From Ornithinimicrobium sufpigmenti (GTDB taxonomy: Bacteria; Actinomycetota; Actinomycetes; Actinomycetales; Dermatophilaceae), in the NCBI RefSeq assembly GCF_004322775.1, contig NZ_CP036403.1:1674001-1738000 (forward strand): 64,000 bases of DNA, in the 5' to 3' direction. Positions 24,797 through 32,988 of this stretch are shown one piece after another (the first letter of the stretch is position 1; the number at the start of each line of letters is the position of its first letter). Below the pieces are notes generated by a model. That model made no database searches. It was given only the letters and a program-made list of their open reading frames with translations, and was not told where the DNA came from. The translations under genes and the position numbers were made by a program.

Positions 24797-25222
24797 ATGA
24801 CCACACGCACCGACACCGATTTCATCAACTTCCAGGAGTGGGCCGACGACGCCTACGAGAGCGGCCTGCTGGACAAGGGCGACGAGGCCTATGGCTACGG
24901 CGCGCTCGCGGCACTGCAGCGGTCGATCCGGGACACCGGAGGACTGATCCCGGCGACTTTCGACCTGCTCGGCGCCGGCTTCCACGAGCGCTACGACGAC
25001 GTCGGCGTCGCGTTGCGCCAGTTTGACCGGCCTGACCTGGCTGCTCTCGTGGAGTTGGCGACCCGCGCCTTCGATGAGCTCGGCCGTGGCGAGGACCCGT
25101 CGCCCCGGCAGGAGAGGATGCACCGGGAGCTCGACCAGCGTTGGGTGGCAGAGGGTGGTGACCGGTTCATCGACGAACTCGGCCGCCGCCTGATGGAGCG
25201 TTCCGGCTGGGAGCCGGGCTAG
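24797..25222 (+). CDS. DMP19/DUF4375-like protein
   Basis: 141 residues from ATG 24797, with a good ribosome-binding site (AAGGGAGCG). The sequence GDEAYGYGALAALQRSIRDTGGL, then GFHERYDDVGVALRQFD and ALVELATRAFDEL fits DUF4375 (DMP19-like), a small helical family known from a DNA-mimic protein in Neisseria. The composition is acidic, in keeping with a DNA-mimic idea, but that function is not shown here. About 285 bases on its left (24512-24796) hold only the partial repeat. Confidence 0.65.
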   Translation: MTTRTDTDFINFQEWADDAYESGLLDKGDEAYGYGALAALQRSIRDTGGLIPATFDLLGAGFHERYDDVGVALRQFDRPDLAALVELATRAFDELGRGEDPSPRQERMHRELDQRWVAEGGDRFIDELGRRLMERSGWEPG

Positions 25223-25289
25223 GGGTAAGGCCGCACCCAACCACTCCGCGACGAATCACCGACTTGATGGTGGACCGTCCACTCGTTAG

Positions 25290-25358
25290 GAACTACGGAT
25301 CGCGATCGCCACCTGGATCGAGCGGACCTACCGCCTCCGCCGACGCAAGGACGCCGGG
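25290..25358 (+). pseudogene. Remnant of an IS3-family transposase C-terminus
   Basis: The frame reads ELRIAIATWIERTYRLRRRK, closely matching the C-terminal ELRIAI-TWIERTYHRRRRQ block of IS3-family OrfB integrases. Beyond this the match is lost. No IS ends are seen. It is a short scar of an old insertion between DMP19 and the next repeat. Confidence 0.65.
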
Positions 25359-25449
25359 GGCCAGGCGCCGCGCCTAACCCACCTGCTGAGAACTTAGGAT
25401 GGCACAGGACTCTGTCGCGTCCCACTGGCCTCATTCGTGCGCTTGAAAA

Positions 25450-25474
25450 GCACCCTGTATTGCCGCATTGGGTC
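25450..25474 (+). repeat. Cassette-type intergenic repeat, copy 17
   Basis: GCACCCTGTATTGCCGCATT then GGGTC. It shares CCTGTATTGCCGC exactly with copy 18 on the other side of the SdpI-like gene. Confidence 0.65.
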
Positions 25475-25493
25475 AGATCCATCACTGCAGTCG

Positions 25494-25898
25494 TCACCGT
25501 TCGGGCTGGGCTTGGCGCGCGGCCTTGTTGGCGGTGCGGACGAGCGGCACGCAGCCCAGCAGCAACCCGCCATAGCCGACCGCGAAGAATGCAACGGATA
25601 GCGGGTGGGGAACCTGTGACTTGGAGCCGCCAGCAACGGGCAGGAAGGCCGTGGCCACGAGCGCGACGCCCAGGATCATCCCGAACACTCCGATTCGACG
25701 TGCCCATGGGAGCGCGGCTCGGTGGCCAGCAGTCCACGCTTCGGATGACGCCGTGGTGGCTGCCGTGCGGATGCCGGCCACAGGGTTGCTCCCGAGCTGC
25801 TCACTAGCGGACCAGCGGGTCAAGACCCACAGAAGTCCGCTGGCCCAGATCAGCCCGAAGCCACCCATCAAACCCATCATCATCGAATCCGTGTTCAA
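25494..25898 (-). CDS. SdpI-like membrane protein
   Basis: About 134 residues from a TTG at 25898 with a strong ribosome-binding site (GGGAGGA) 8 bases upstream. It has three hydrophobic segments (MMMGLMGGFGLIWASGLLWVL, RIGVFGMILGVALVATAFL, LSVAFFAVGYGGLLLGCV). Between the first two is PVAGIRTAATTASSEAWTAGHRAALPW, the cytoplasmic loop motif (GIRT-x-x-T-x-x-S-x-EAW-x-x-xH/NR) of SdpI-type proteins. Bacillus SdpI gives immunity to the SdpC toxin. Here an immunity or membrane-stress role is only inferred. Bracketed by two near-identical repeats. Confidence 0.75.
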   Translation of the reverse strand: MNTDSMMMGLMGGFGLIWASGLLWVLTRWSASEQLGSNPVAGIRTAATTASSEAWTAGHRAALPWARRIGVFGMILGVALVATAFLPVAGGSKSQVPHPLSVAFFAVGYGGLLLGCVPLVRTANKAARQAQPER

Positions 25899-25962
25899 AA
25901 CTGCTTCCTCCCTACCCGCCCGTCTACGTCTCTCTCCGATGAAGACGACCACTCGCAGGTTC

Positions 25963-25987
25963 CATCCTGTATTGCCGCTGCGGGTGG
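25963..25987 (+). repeat. Cassette-type intergenic repeat, copy 18
   Basis: CATCCTGTATTGCCGCTGCG then GGTGG. Last copy before the MMPL operon. Confidence 0.65.
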
Positions 25988-26131
25988 TGACTAAACCACT
26001 GTCACCTGTCCGTGCAGCAGTCCCCCGGGTGCTCGTTTGGCTGACCGCAGCAGCGGGAGCGGGACAGGATCAACCAAAGGGTTGAGGTCCGCGGGCGGTG
26101 GCGGCGCCCACGCGACCGTAGCGTCGAAGAC

Positions 26132-26614
26132 ATGCTTCGACTCATCTACCGATTTGCCGTCGTCTGGACCGTGGTCGGGCTGGTCGGGGGCCTGGCCTAC
26201 CGGGAGGTCACCAAACTCCTGGAGTTCACCGGCCGCACCCAGCTCGCCTTTGTCCACACCCACGCCCTCGTCTGGGGCACGGTCTTCATGTTCGTGCTGC
26301 TCGCACTCGCGGTCGTCCTGCCCGGGCTGACCGCCGACCGCCGCATGCGCTGGGGTCTGCACCTGTTCAACGCCGGTCTGGTGCTCACCGTCGGCATGCT
26401 TGCATTCAAGGGCGCCCTGCAGGCCATGGAGGTGTCCTGGGCCGACCACGCCGCCCTCGCCGGCGTCTCCGGCCTGGGTCACATGACGCTCACCGCCGCC
26501 CTCGTCCTGCTGCTGCTGGCGGTCGGCCGTTCCGTGCGGTCGGCCCAGGCCCGGTCTGAGGCCGGTCCGGCTGGCCGGGTCGAGGAGCCCGACAGCCTGG
26601 TCGAGACCCGATGA
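26132..26614 (+). CDS. DUF2871 family membrane protein
   Basis: 160 residues with four transmembrane helices. The AYREVTKLLEFTGRTQLAFVHTHALVWGTVFMFVLL segment with paired His (HTHA) and the later FNAGLVLT and HAALAGVSGLGHM are the pattern of DUF2871. The function of the family is unknown to me. The conserved His residues in the membrane could bind a cofactor. It overlaps the MMPL gene by four bases and is likely the first gene of a four-gene operon. Confidence 0.82.
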   Translation: MLRLIYRFAVVWTVVGLVGGLAYREVTKLLEFTGRTQLAFVHTHALVWGTVFMFVLLALAVVLPGLTADRRMRWGLHLFNAGLVLTVGMLAFKGALQAMEVSWADHAALAGVSGLGHMTLTAALVLLLLAVGRSVRSAQARSEAGPAGRVEEPDSLVETR

Positions 26615-28725
26615 TCGCCCGGCTGCTCACCGGACGCCGCAGCGCATGGATGTCCTTGCTACTCGCCGTCATCGTCGCCGCCGGCATGGTGGGCGGCCTC
26701 CAGGGCGCCGAGGTCACCAACGACCACAGCGCCGTCCCGCCCGCATCCGAGTCCGCCCAGGTCGAGGACCTCCTGACCGAGCTTCCCGGCAGCGACGTCC
26801 AGCAACTCGTGGTCGTCGTGACGCGCGCAGACGGGCAGGCGCTGACCGACGCGCAGTTCGGCGAGCTTGGTCAGCTGGGTGCCGGCCTGCCCAGAGCCGT
26901 CGTCGAGGTCGTCGGCCCGATCCCCAGCGTCGACCGTGAGGCCGCCCTGCTCCAGGTGCCGGTGCAGGTGGCGGGAGACGACAATGCCGCGTTGCGGGCC
27001 GTGACCGACGGTGTCCGCGACGCGGTCACAGTCGACCTCCCCGACGGGCTCATCGCCCAGACCACCGGCGGTCCCGCCCTTGGTGCCGACCTCGCCGCCT
27101 CCTTCGACGGCGCCGATACGCGCCTCCTGCTCGTCACTATCGGGGTGGTCGGGTTCCTGCTCCTGCTGACCTACCGCTCCCCGGTGCTCTGGCTCGTCTC
27201 GATCACCGTCGTCGGCCTGGCGGACCGGGTCGCGGCCGTGCTCACTGCCCAGCTGGGGGAGCGGCTGGGGCTGTCCTTCGACACCGGCATCATCAGCGTC
27301 CTAGTCTTCGGCGCAGGCGCCAACTACGCACTGCTGCTCATCTCCAGGTACCGCGAGGAACTGCGCCGACACACCGACCACCGGGACGCTCTCGCCGTCG
27401 CCTGGCGAGCCACCCTACCCTCCATCCTGGCCAGCAACCTGTCGGTCGTCGTCGCGCTCGCAACGCTCGTGCTGGCCGTGATCCCGGGCACCCGGGGCCT
27501 GGGGGTCGCCGCCGCGGCCGGTCTGCTGGTTGCCCTGGCGTTCGCCCTGTTCGTGCTCCCTCCCGCCCTCGCCGTCGTCGGCCGCGGCGCTTTCTGGCCC
27601 TTCGTCCCCCGCCCGGCCGGGTCCATGACCGAGCATTCGACGGACGCCCCGCACCGCCGAGGGGTATGGGGCTCAGTCGCCGCCGGCGTCGTCCGGCACC
27701 CGTGGCGCGTGCTCGCCGCCGGGGCAGTCGTGCTTGCAGTGATGGCCACCGGCCTGGTGGGCACCGAGGTTGGGCTCAACCAGACGGAGCGCTTCCGAGT
27801 CGCGGCGGAGTCCGGCGAGGCGCTGGAGACCATCTCCGCGCACTTCCCGGCCGGCGCGTCCGCCCCGCTCGTCGTTGTCACGGACGCTGCCCACCTCGAG
27901 GAGGTCGAGGCGACGGTCACCGCATACCCCGGAGTCGACCAGGTGCACCCGGGGCCGACCGGGAGGACCAGTGCCGGCGAGATCGCGACCCTGTCCGTGG
28001 TCGGCGATGCCACCCCCGGCTCTGACGCCGAGCGGGAGTTGGTGACCGGTCTGCGCGAGGCGGTGCATGCCGTGCCCGGGACGCACGCCCTGGTCGGCGG
28101 TGCCCCCGCAGAGGAGGTCGACGTCCAGGACGGGACCTGGCGTGACCTGCTCGTTGTCGCACCGCTCGTGCTGGCCGTGGTCGCCCTCGCGCTCGCCGCG
28201 CTGCTGCGATCGTTAGTGGCCCCGCTGGTCCTGCTCGCGATCAACGTGGCCAGCTCCGTGGCCGCCATCGGGGCCGGTGCCTGGGCCAGCCGGGAGATTC
28301 TCGGCCACCCCGCGCTCGACACCCCGGTGCCGCTGCTGGCCTTCCTGTTCCTGGTCGCGCTCGGCATCGACTACACGATCTTCCTCGTGCACCGGGTCCG
28401 CTCGGAGGTGCCGGTGCACGGCACCCGGGAGGCCACCGTGCTCGGGGTCAGCGCGACGGGCGTGGTCATCACCAGCGCCGGGATCGTCCTGGCCGGCGTC
28501 TTCGCCGCCCTCGGCGTACTGCCGCTGGTCACCCTCGGCCAGATCGGCCTGATCGTCGGCATCGGCATCGTCGGGGACACACTGCTGGTGCGGACCCTCA
28601 TCGTGCCGGCCGTCATCACCCTGCTCGGTGACCGGTTCTGGTGGCCGAGCCACCCGCAGCGGCAAGAGCCCGGGGAGGCCGGCCGGTCAGCGCAGGCGAA
28701 CCCCCGGCCGGCGCTGGCGCGGTGA
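26611..28725 (+). CDS. MMPL-family transporter
   Basis: 704 residues, with twelve transmembrane helices in the RND arrangement. Helix 1 is followed by a ~150-residue extracytoplasmic domain and a five-helix bundle containing FGAGANYALLLISRYREELR. The second half repeats this plan, with LGIDYTIFLVHRVRSE. The two GxxxDY/N-Y motifs in helices 4 and 10 are typical of MMPL proteins, which move lipids or hydrophobic compounds using the proton gradient. In the first motif Asn (GANY) replaces the usual Asp. The neighbouring two-component genes suggest regulated expression. Confidence 0.92.
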   Translation: MIARLLTGRRSAWMSLLLAVIVAAGMVGGLQGAEVTNDHSAVPPASESAQVEDLLTELPGSDVQQLVVVVTRADGQALTDAQFGELGQLGAGLPRAVVEVVGPIPSVDREAALLQVPVQVAGDDNAALRAVTDGVRDAVTVDLPDGLIAQTTGGPALGADLAASFDGADTRLLLVTIGVVGFLLLLTYRSPVLWLVSITVVGLADRVAAVLTAQLGERLGLSFDTGIISVLVFGAGANYALLLISRYREELRRHTDHRDALAVAWRATLPSILASNLSVVVALATLVLAVIPGTRGLGVAAAAGLLVALAFALFVLPPALAVVGRGAFWPFVPRPAGSMTEHSTDAPHRRGVWGSVAAGVVRHPWRVLAAGAVVLAVMATGLVGTEVGLNQTERFRVAAESGEALETISAHFPAGASAPLVVVTDAAHLEEVEATVTAYPGVDQVHPGPTGRTSAGEIATLSVVGDATPGSDAERELVTGLREAVHAVPGTHALVGGAPAEEVDVQDGTWRDLLVVAPLVLAVVALALAALLRSLVAPLVLLAINVASSVAAIGAGAWASREILGHPALDTPVPLLAFLFLVALGIDYTIFLVHRVRSEVPVHGTREATVLGVSATGVVITSAGIVLAGVFAALGVLPLVTLGQIGLIVGIGIVGDTLLVRTLIVPAVITLLGDRFWWPSHPQRQEPGEAGRSAQANPRPALAR

Positions 28726-28744
28726 CTCCGCCATCGCTGGCACG

Positions 28745-29989
28745 ATGATCAGGGTGAGCACCCCGACCATGAAGATCCGCGGCCTCGTGCTCGTGCAGCA
28801 CGTCCTGCTCGCGGTCCTCGTCGTGGTCGGGATGGTCCGGGCACTCACCACCGGCGCCCCGACGCTGCCGCTCCTGCTCACCGTCCTGCTCCTGCTCGGC
28901 TGGTACGCCCTGGGTGCACGACTCGCCTCCGTCCGGCTCGCGTCGGTGGACGGGGGTGCACCTGGTGGTCGCTCCGGGCGGTGGGGTGGCTGGTGGCTGG
29001 TCGGGCTGGTGGCCTGCTGGCTGCTCACGGTTGTGGTCTCCGCAGACATGGTCTGGGTGGCCTTCAGCCTGTGGCTGCTCGCCGGTCACCTACTGCCGCT
29101 GCGCTGGGCCGTCGCGCTGAGCCTGCTCGTCCTCGGTGTCGTCATCGGGCGCGGCGGGCACGCGGACGGGTGGACGGCAGCCTCGGTCATCGGCCCCAGC
29201 GTCGGGGCGGGTTTTGCCCTGGCCCTCTCCCGCGGCATGGGGCAGGTCGTCCGGGACAGCATCGAGCGCCAGGAGCTGGTCGCCTCGCTCGTCGCGGCGC
29301 AGGAGGAGACCGAGCAGCTCCAGGCCGAACTGGCGCAGACCCAGCGCACGGCCGGTGTCATCGCCGAGCGGACCCGCCTCTCCCGGGACATCCACGACAC
29401 CCTCGCCCAGGGCTTCTCCTCGATCCTGCTGCTGGCCCGGGCTGGCCGCGCGACCGACGACCTCGGCGCCCACCGCCGGCTGCTGGGGCAGATCGAGACC
29501 AGCGCCGCTGAGCACCTCGAGGAGGCGCGGCGGGTCGTCGGGGCTCTTGCCCCCGCCCCGCTGCAGTCCGGGCTGGCCGAGGCGCTGGAGCGGATCACCG
29601 CCCGATTCACCGACGAGACAGGCGTGGATGGGAAGGTGCGGGTCGAGGGTGACCTGACCGCGTTGCCGCCCGTGCTCGAGGTCACGCTGCTGCGGACCGC
29701 CCAAGCGGCGCTGGCCAACGTGCGCCAGCACGCCCGGGCCAGGCGCGTCGTGGTGACGCTGGCCGAGGCGGAGGACCTGGTCCGGCTGGACGTCGTCGAC
29801 GACGGCGTCGGCTTCGACCCGGCCCGGGTCGAGCAGGAGGACGGCCGCGGCGGCGTGGCCCGCGGGGGCTACGGCCTGCGGGCCTCACGCGAGCGGCTCC
29901 GGGAGCTGGGCGGCGGTCTCGACGTCGAGTCCGACCCCGGCGCCGGCACCGCGATCAGCGCCTTCCTGCCCAGGGCGGCCGCGTCATGA
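28745..29989 (+). CDS. Sensor histidine kinase, NarL-type (HisKA_3)
   Basis: About 414 residues from ATG 28745. GTG 28754 or ATG 28769 are alternatives. Roughly five N-terminal transmembrane helices (residues ~8-150) form the sensor, and a coiled coil follows (SIERQELVASLVAAQEETEQLQAELAQTQ). The dimerisation/phosphoacceptor motif is RLSRDIHDTLAQGFSSILLL with the phosphorylated His. ATP-binding N, G1 and G2 boxes follow (AALANVRQHARA, VVDDGVGFDP, GGYGLRASRERLRELGG). It is coupled by ATGA to the response-regulator gene. The signal is unknown; the link to the MMPL transporter is by position. Confidence 0.93.
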   Translation: MIRVSTPTMKIRGLVLVQHVLLAVLVVVGMVRALTTGAPTLPLLLTVLLLLGWYALGARLASVRLASVDGGAPGGRSGRWGGWWLVGLVACWLLTVVVSADMVWVAFSLWLLAGHLLPLRWAVALSLLVLGVVIGRGGHADGWTAASVIGPSVGAGFALALSRGMGQVVRDSIERQELVASLVAAQEETEQLQAELAQTQRTAGVIAERTRLSRDIHDTLAQGFSSILLLARAGRATDDLGAHRRLLGQIETSAAEHLEEARRVVGALAPAPLQSGLAEALERITARFTDETGVDGKVRVEGDLTALPPVLEVTLLRTAQAALANVRQHARARRVVVTLAEAEDLVRLDVVDDGVGFDPARVEQEDGRGGVARGGYGLRASRERLRELGGGLDVESDPGAGTAISAFLPRAAAS

Positions 29990-30597
29990 ACACGGTGAGG
30001 GTGCTCGTCGTGGACGACCATCCGGTCGTCCGGGCCGGGCTGACCGCCCTGCTCTCAGCGCAGCCCGAGATCGAGGTGGTCGGCGAGGCCGCCGACGGCT
30101 ACCGTGCAGTGGAGCTAGCGGCAGAGCTGAGGCCGGACGTCGTCCTGTGCGACCTGCGCCTGGGGGACGGTCCAGACGGGGTCGAGGTGGCGCGGACGCT
30201 GCCCACCCCCCTGATCATCCTGACCACCTACGACCACGACGCCGACCTCGTCCGGGCGGTGGAGGCCGGCGCAGCCGGCTACCTGCTCAAGGACGCCGAC
30301 CCGGCCGCCATCGTGGCCGCCATCCAGACCGCCGCGCGGGGCAGGTCGGTGCTCGGCCCGGACCTCCAGCAGCGCGTCGTCGAGACGATGCGCGTGCGCC
30401 GCGCAGAGCTCTCGCCCCGAGAGCTGGAGGTGCTGCGCCAGGTGGCCCAGGGGCGGTCCAACCGGGAGGTCGCCCGTGAGCTCATGGTCAGCGAGGCCAC
30501 CGTCAAGACCCACCTCGTCCATGCCTTCGGCAAGCTCGGGGTGGACAGCCGCACGGCCGCTGTCGCCGCCGCGCGCCGGGCCGGGCTGCTCGACTGA
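29986..30597 (+). CDS. LuxR/NarL-family response regulator
   Basis: 203 residues. Receiver domain with VLVVDDHPVVRAGL (acidic pocket), DVVLCDLRLGDGPDG (phosphorylated Asp), TTYDHDADLV and GYLLKDAD (conserved Lys). The C-terminal LuxR HTH is SPRELEVLRQVAQGRSNREVARELMVSEATVKTHLVHAFGKLGV. It is the partner of the upstream kinase and probably controls the DUF2871-MMPL operon. Confidence 0.95.
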   Translation: MNTVRVLVVDDHPVVRAGLTALLSAQPEIEVVGEAADGYRAVELAAELRPDVVLCDLRLGDGPDGVEVARTLPTPLIILTTYDHDADLVRAVEAGAAGYLLKDADPAAIVAAIQTAARGRSVLGPDLQQRVVETMRVRRAELSPRELEVLRQVAQGRSNREVARELMVSEATVKTHLVHAFGKLGVDSRTAAVAAARRAGLLD

Positions 30598-31099
30598 ATT
30601 CCCTGGAAGGTGCGCCCAGCCCCTTGGCAATCCGGCCCACTGTGGCGCGGTCCGCGATCCGAGGTCAAGCACTCACGTCACCACCGTGAATCATCGAGGC
30701 TCGTCCCCCAAGGGCGTCCCTCGGGCGTCCGATTCGCCGGCCTGTGTCACATGCCGCGTCGCAGGCTCCACAGCTCCCACGCCCTACTCATGAGACCCAG
30801 GGGATTCGACCAAACGTAGGCAAGCTGCGTCTCCACGCTCGCATCCTCCAGGACGCTGTCCCAGGCCTCCCATACGCCCGTGCGCCGCCTGGACGGGAAC
30901 CATGCGGCCGCACCGTCCGTGGTTGTACGGGCCTGTGTCGAGGGGTGAATCCAGGGACGTCCAGGGACGCCCTGTGACCTGCGGTGATGTCGGCGTCTCT
31001 GGGCGTCGCTGGTGGGGGTAGGGACGTTTCCGGGGACGTTGCCGGGGACGTCCTGGTCCCAGCCTGCTCCTCGTGACCGCACAAAGACAGGAGCACACG
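30598..31099. other. Intergenic stretch before the conjugation module
   Basis: About 500 bases without a credible gene. The right part carries the GGGACGT repeat cluster (30953-31056). The left part contains one weak match to the cassette repeat (CACATGCCGCGTCGCAGG near 30749). Confidence 0.5.
30953..31056 (+). repeat. GGGACGT direct-repeat cluster upstream of transfer genes
   Basis: Two AGGGACG(T/C) units start 10 bases apart at 30953 and 30963. Three 12-bp units start at 31021, 31033 and 31045 (GGGACGTTTCCG, GGGACGTTGCCG, GGGACGTCCTGG), ending ~45 bases before the first transfer-region gene. Regular spacing near one helical turn suggests a protein-binding array: an operator or iteron-like site. 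Confidence 0.7.
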
Positions 31100-31876
31100 A
31101 TGAGCGTGGCACGACAACTGGGTCTGCAGGCACCCGAGGGCGAGCTGTACCTGCAGGCGTGTTCACGGTGGAACCGGTGGGTGGCGCAGGACCCGGTGCT
31201 GGGGGTGGGGGTGGACCTGCCCGGCCTGCGAGCCTGGGCGTTGGACGCGGCCCCGCCTCGGGCGAACGAGGTGTTGCTGGCGCTGGCCCGGCTCGGTGCC
31301 CCGGACGGGGGCGGGGACAGAACCGCCACCGGAGCGTTGCTGTGGGTGCTGATGCCGGGCGCGGTGCGGGTGGCCGCCCGGTTGGCGTCGTTCAGTGAGC
31401 AGGTCGATGAGCTGGTCGCCGCGCAGTTGTGGATCAGCGCCCGCACCCTGGCCTGGTCCAAGGGCGTGCGGGTCGCGCCCACGGTGCTGAGGAACACCCG
31501 CCGGGAGGTGCTGCGTGACCTGGGCATCACCACCACTTGCGCGCAGCGAGAGCGACCCACCCATGACCTGGACCTGCTGGCCGGCCCGTCCGGGGAGGGC
31601 ACGTGCCCGGCTGCGGTCGACCGGCTGCACGGTCTGCTGGGCCAGGCCCGTCAGGCCGGGGTGGTGACCCCGGAAGAGTGCCACGTGCTGTTGGCCCTGT
31701 CCGAGCACGCTTGCACCAGGGCCATCAGCTACGGCCGGGCGGGGCTGCTGTCCCGGGCCTCCACCGCCCGGGTCGCGGCAGACCGGGGCATGTCGCACAC
31801 CACGGTCGTGCGCCGGGCCCACCGTGCCCTGGAGGCGCTTCGCGCCACCTACGCACCCCAGGGCGTGAGCACGTGA
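31100..31876 (+). CDS. HTH protein at the head of the transfer region
   Basis: 258 residues from ATG 31100 with ribosome-binding site GACAGGAG. The C-terminal ~60 residues (STARVAADRGMSHTTVVRRAHRALEALRATY) form a helix-turn-helix like sigma-factor region 4 or LuxR-type domains. The middle part is helical with no clear family. Being the first gene after the GGGACGT array, it is a good candidate for the regulator that binds it, though this is inference. The next gene starts within its stop (GTGA overlap). Confidence 0.6.
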   Translation: MSVARQLGLQAPEGELYLQACSRWNRWVAQDPVLGVGVDLPGLRAWALDAAPPRANEVLLALARLGAPDGGGDRTATGALLWVLMPGAVRVAARLASFSEQVDELVAAQLWISARTLAWSKGVRVAPTVLRNTRREVLRDLGITTTCAQRERPTHDLDLLAGPSGEGTCPAAVDRLHGLLGQARQAGVVTPEECHVLLALSEHACTRAISYGRAGLLSRASTARVAADRGMSHTTVVRRAHRALEALRATYAPQGVST

Positions 31877-32988
31877 ACCCCGCACCCGTTCCCGGGACGC
31901 ATCCGGAGCACATGGACCTCACCACCATCCCCTCCGGCCAGCACGCCGACCCCCGGAGTTCTCGGGGGGTGGTGTCGGTGCCTGAGCTGCGGGCGGCCTG
32001 GCACGCGGCTGCCGACGGATGCTTCCGGCACGTCATCACTACCGCCGGGTCGACCCCTCCTTGGCCCAGTAACCCGCAGGCTCTGATCGAGCCGTATGAG
32101 CCGGGGGGTGAGAACGGGACCGGCTGGTGCCCGCCGGTGCTGATCACCGTGCTTGGGTGCCACGGGTCGGCCGGGGCCAGCACGGTGGCCCTGGCGATGG
32201 CCACCGCTGCCGGGAGGCCGGTGCGGGTGGTGGACGCCGCCGGCGCCGGGAGCAGCGGACTGTCCGGGGCAGCGACCGCCGAGCTAGGCCCGGTCGGCGC
32301 CGGATGGGTCCGCGGTCACCGCGACCACGTCGTCATCGATCGGCTCGTCCAGGACCACCCCGGACCGGCGCACCTGCCGCCGCCGCAGCCCTACCCAGGC
32401 CCCGAAGCCGGCACGGGTGGTACGGGTAGCTTGAGGGAGACGGGGCAGGTGCCAGTGGTGCTGGACGCGGGCTGGGGCGTGCACGTGCTGGCCTGGGCGC
32501 ACGGGTGGCTGACCGCAGCCCTGGCCGGGTCACGGGTGGTGGTGCTAGTCACCACCGCGACCGTACCCGGGATGACCCGCCTGGACGCGGCACTGCACAT
32601 GCTGCAAGACCTGGGCCCCGGACCGGCGCACCGGCGGCTGGTCGTAGCCGTGCGCGGACCGGCCCGGCGTCGCTGGCCGCGGCAGGTGACCGGTACCCCC
32701 GGCCCGCAGGTCCAGGACCTGCTGGCCCGGTCCATGGTGATGGTGCCCCCCTGCTCGGCGTTGGCTGTGCGGGGCCTGGACACCTCACCCCTGCCTGCGT
32801 CCCTGGTGGACGCCGGTGCTCGCATTCTCGCCCTGGCAGGGCTAAGCGACACCTGGCCGGATGTCCGGCCCACCCCCCACGCGGCCCCCACGGCCGACGC
32901 GGCCGTTGACACCGCCCGCCCCCGTGCGGCACTGGTCGACCGCGAGGGATCCCACCACCACAAGGAAGGCGATAACCATGTTCGTTGA
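31873..32988 (+). CDS. ParA/MinD-like protein with degenerate P-loop
   Basis: 371 residues from GTG 31873 (358 from ATG 31912). LITVLGCHGSAGASTVALAMA stands where a deviant Walker A (KGGxGKT/ST) is expected, but both lysines are absent. VRVVDAAGAGSSGLSGA resembles the following switch I strand, PVVLDAGWGVHVL the switch II region, and SRVVVLVTTATVPGMTRLDAAL the guanine-type strand of ParA proteins. It is therefore probably a structural relative that does not hydrolyse ATP. Related degenerate ParA proteins occur in actinobacterial conjugation clusters. It overlaps the pilin-like gene by 11 bases. Confidence 0.6.
   Translation: MNPAPVPGTHPEHMDLTTIPSGQHADPRSSRGVVSVPELRAAWHAAADGCFRHVITTAGSTPPWPSNPQALIEPYEPGGENGTGWCPPVLITVLGCHGSAGASTVALAMATAAGRPVRVVDAAGAGSSGLSGAATAELGPVGAGWVRGHRDHVVIDRLVQDHPGPAHLPPPQPYPGPEAGTGGTGSLRETGQVPVVLDAGWGVHVLAWAHGWLTAALAGSRVVVLVTTATVPGMTRLDAALHMLQDLGPGPAHRRLVVAVRGPARRRWPRQVTGTPGPQVQDLLARSMVMVPPCSALAVRGLDTSPLPASLVDAGARILALAGLSDTWPDVRPTPHAAPTADAAVDTARPRAALVDREGSHHHKEGDNHVR

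Noticed and set aside
3746..25987. Intergenic repeats as classical integron attC sites
   Set aside because: The copies lack consistent GTTRRRY and RYYYAAC core sites, and no integron integrase is present. Only the array logic resembles an integron, so I report a cassette-like array of unknown type.
30598..31060. CRISPR array in the GGGACGT repeat region
   Set aside because: Units are 10-12 bp in direct tandem without spacers.
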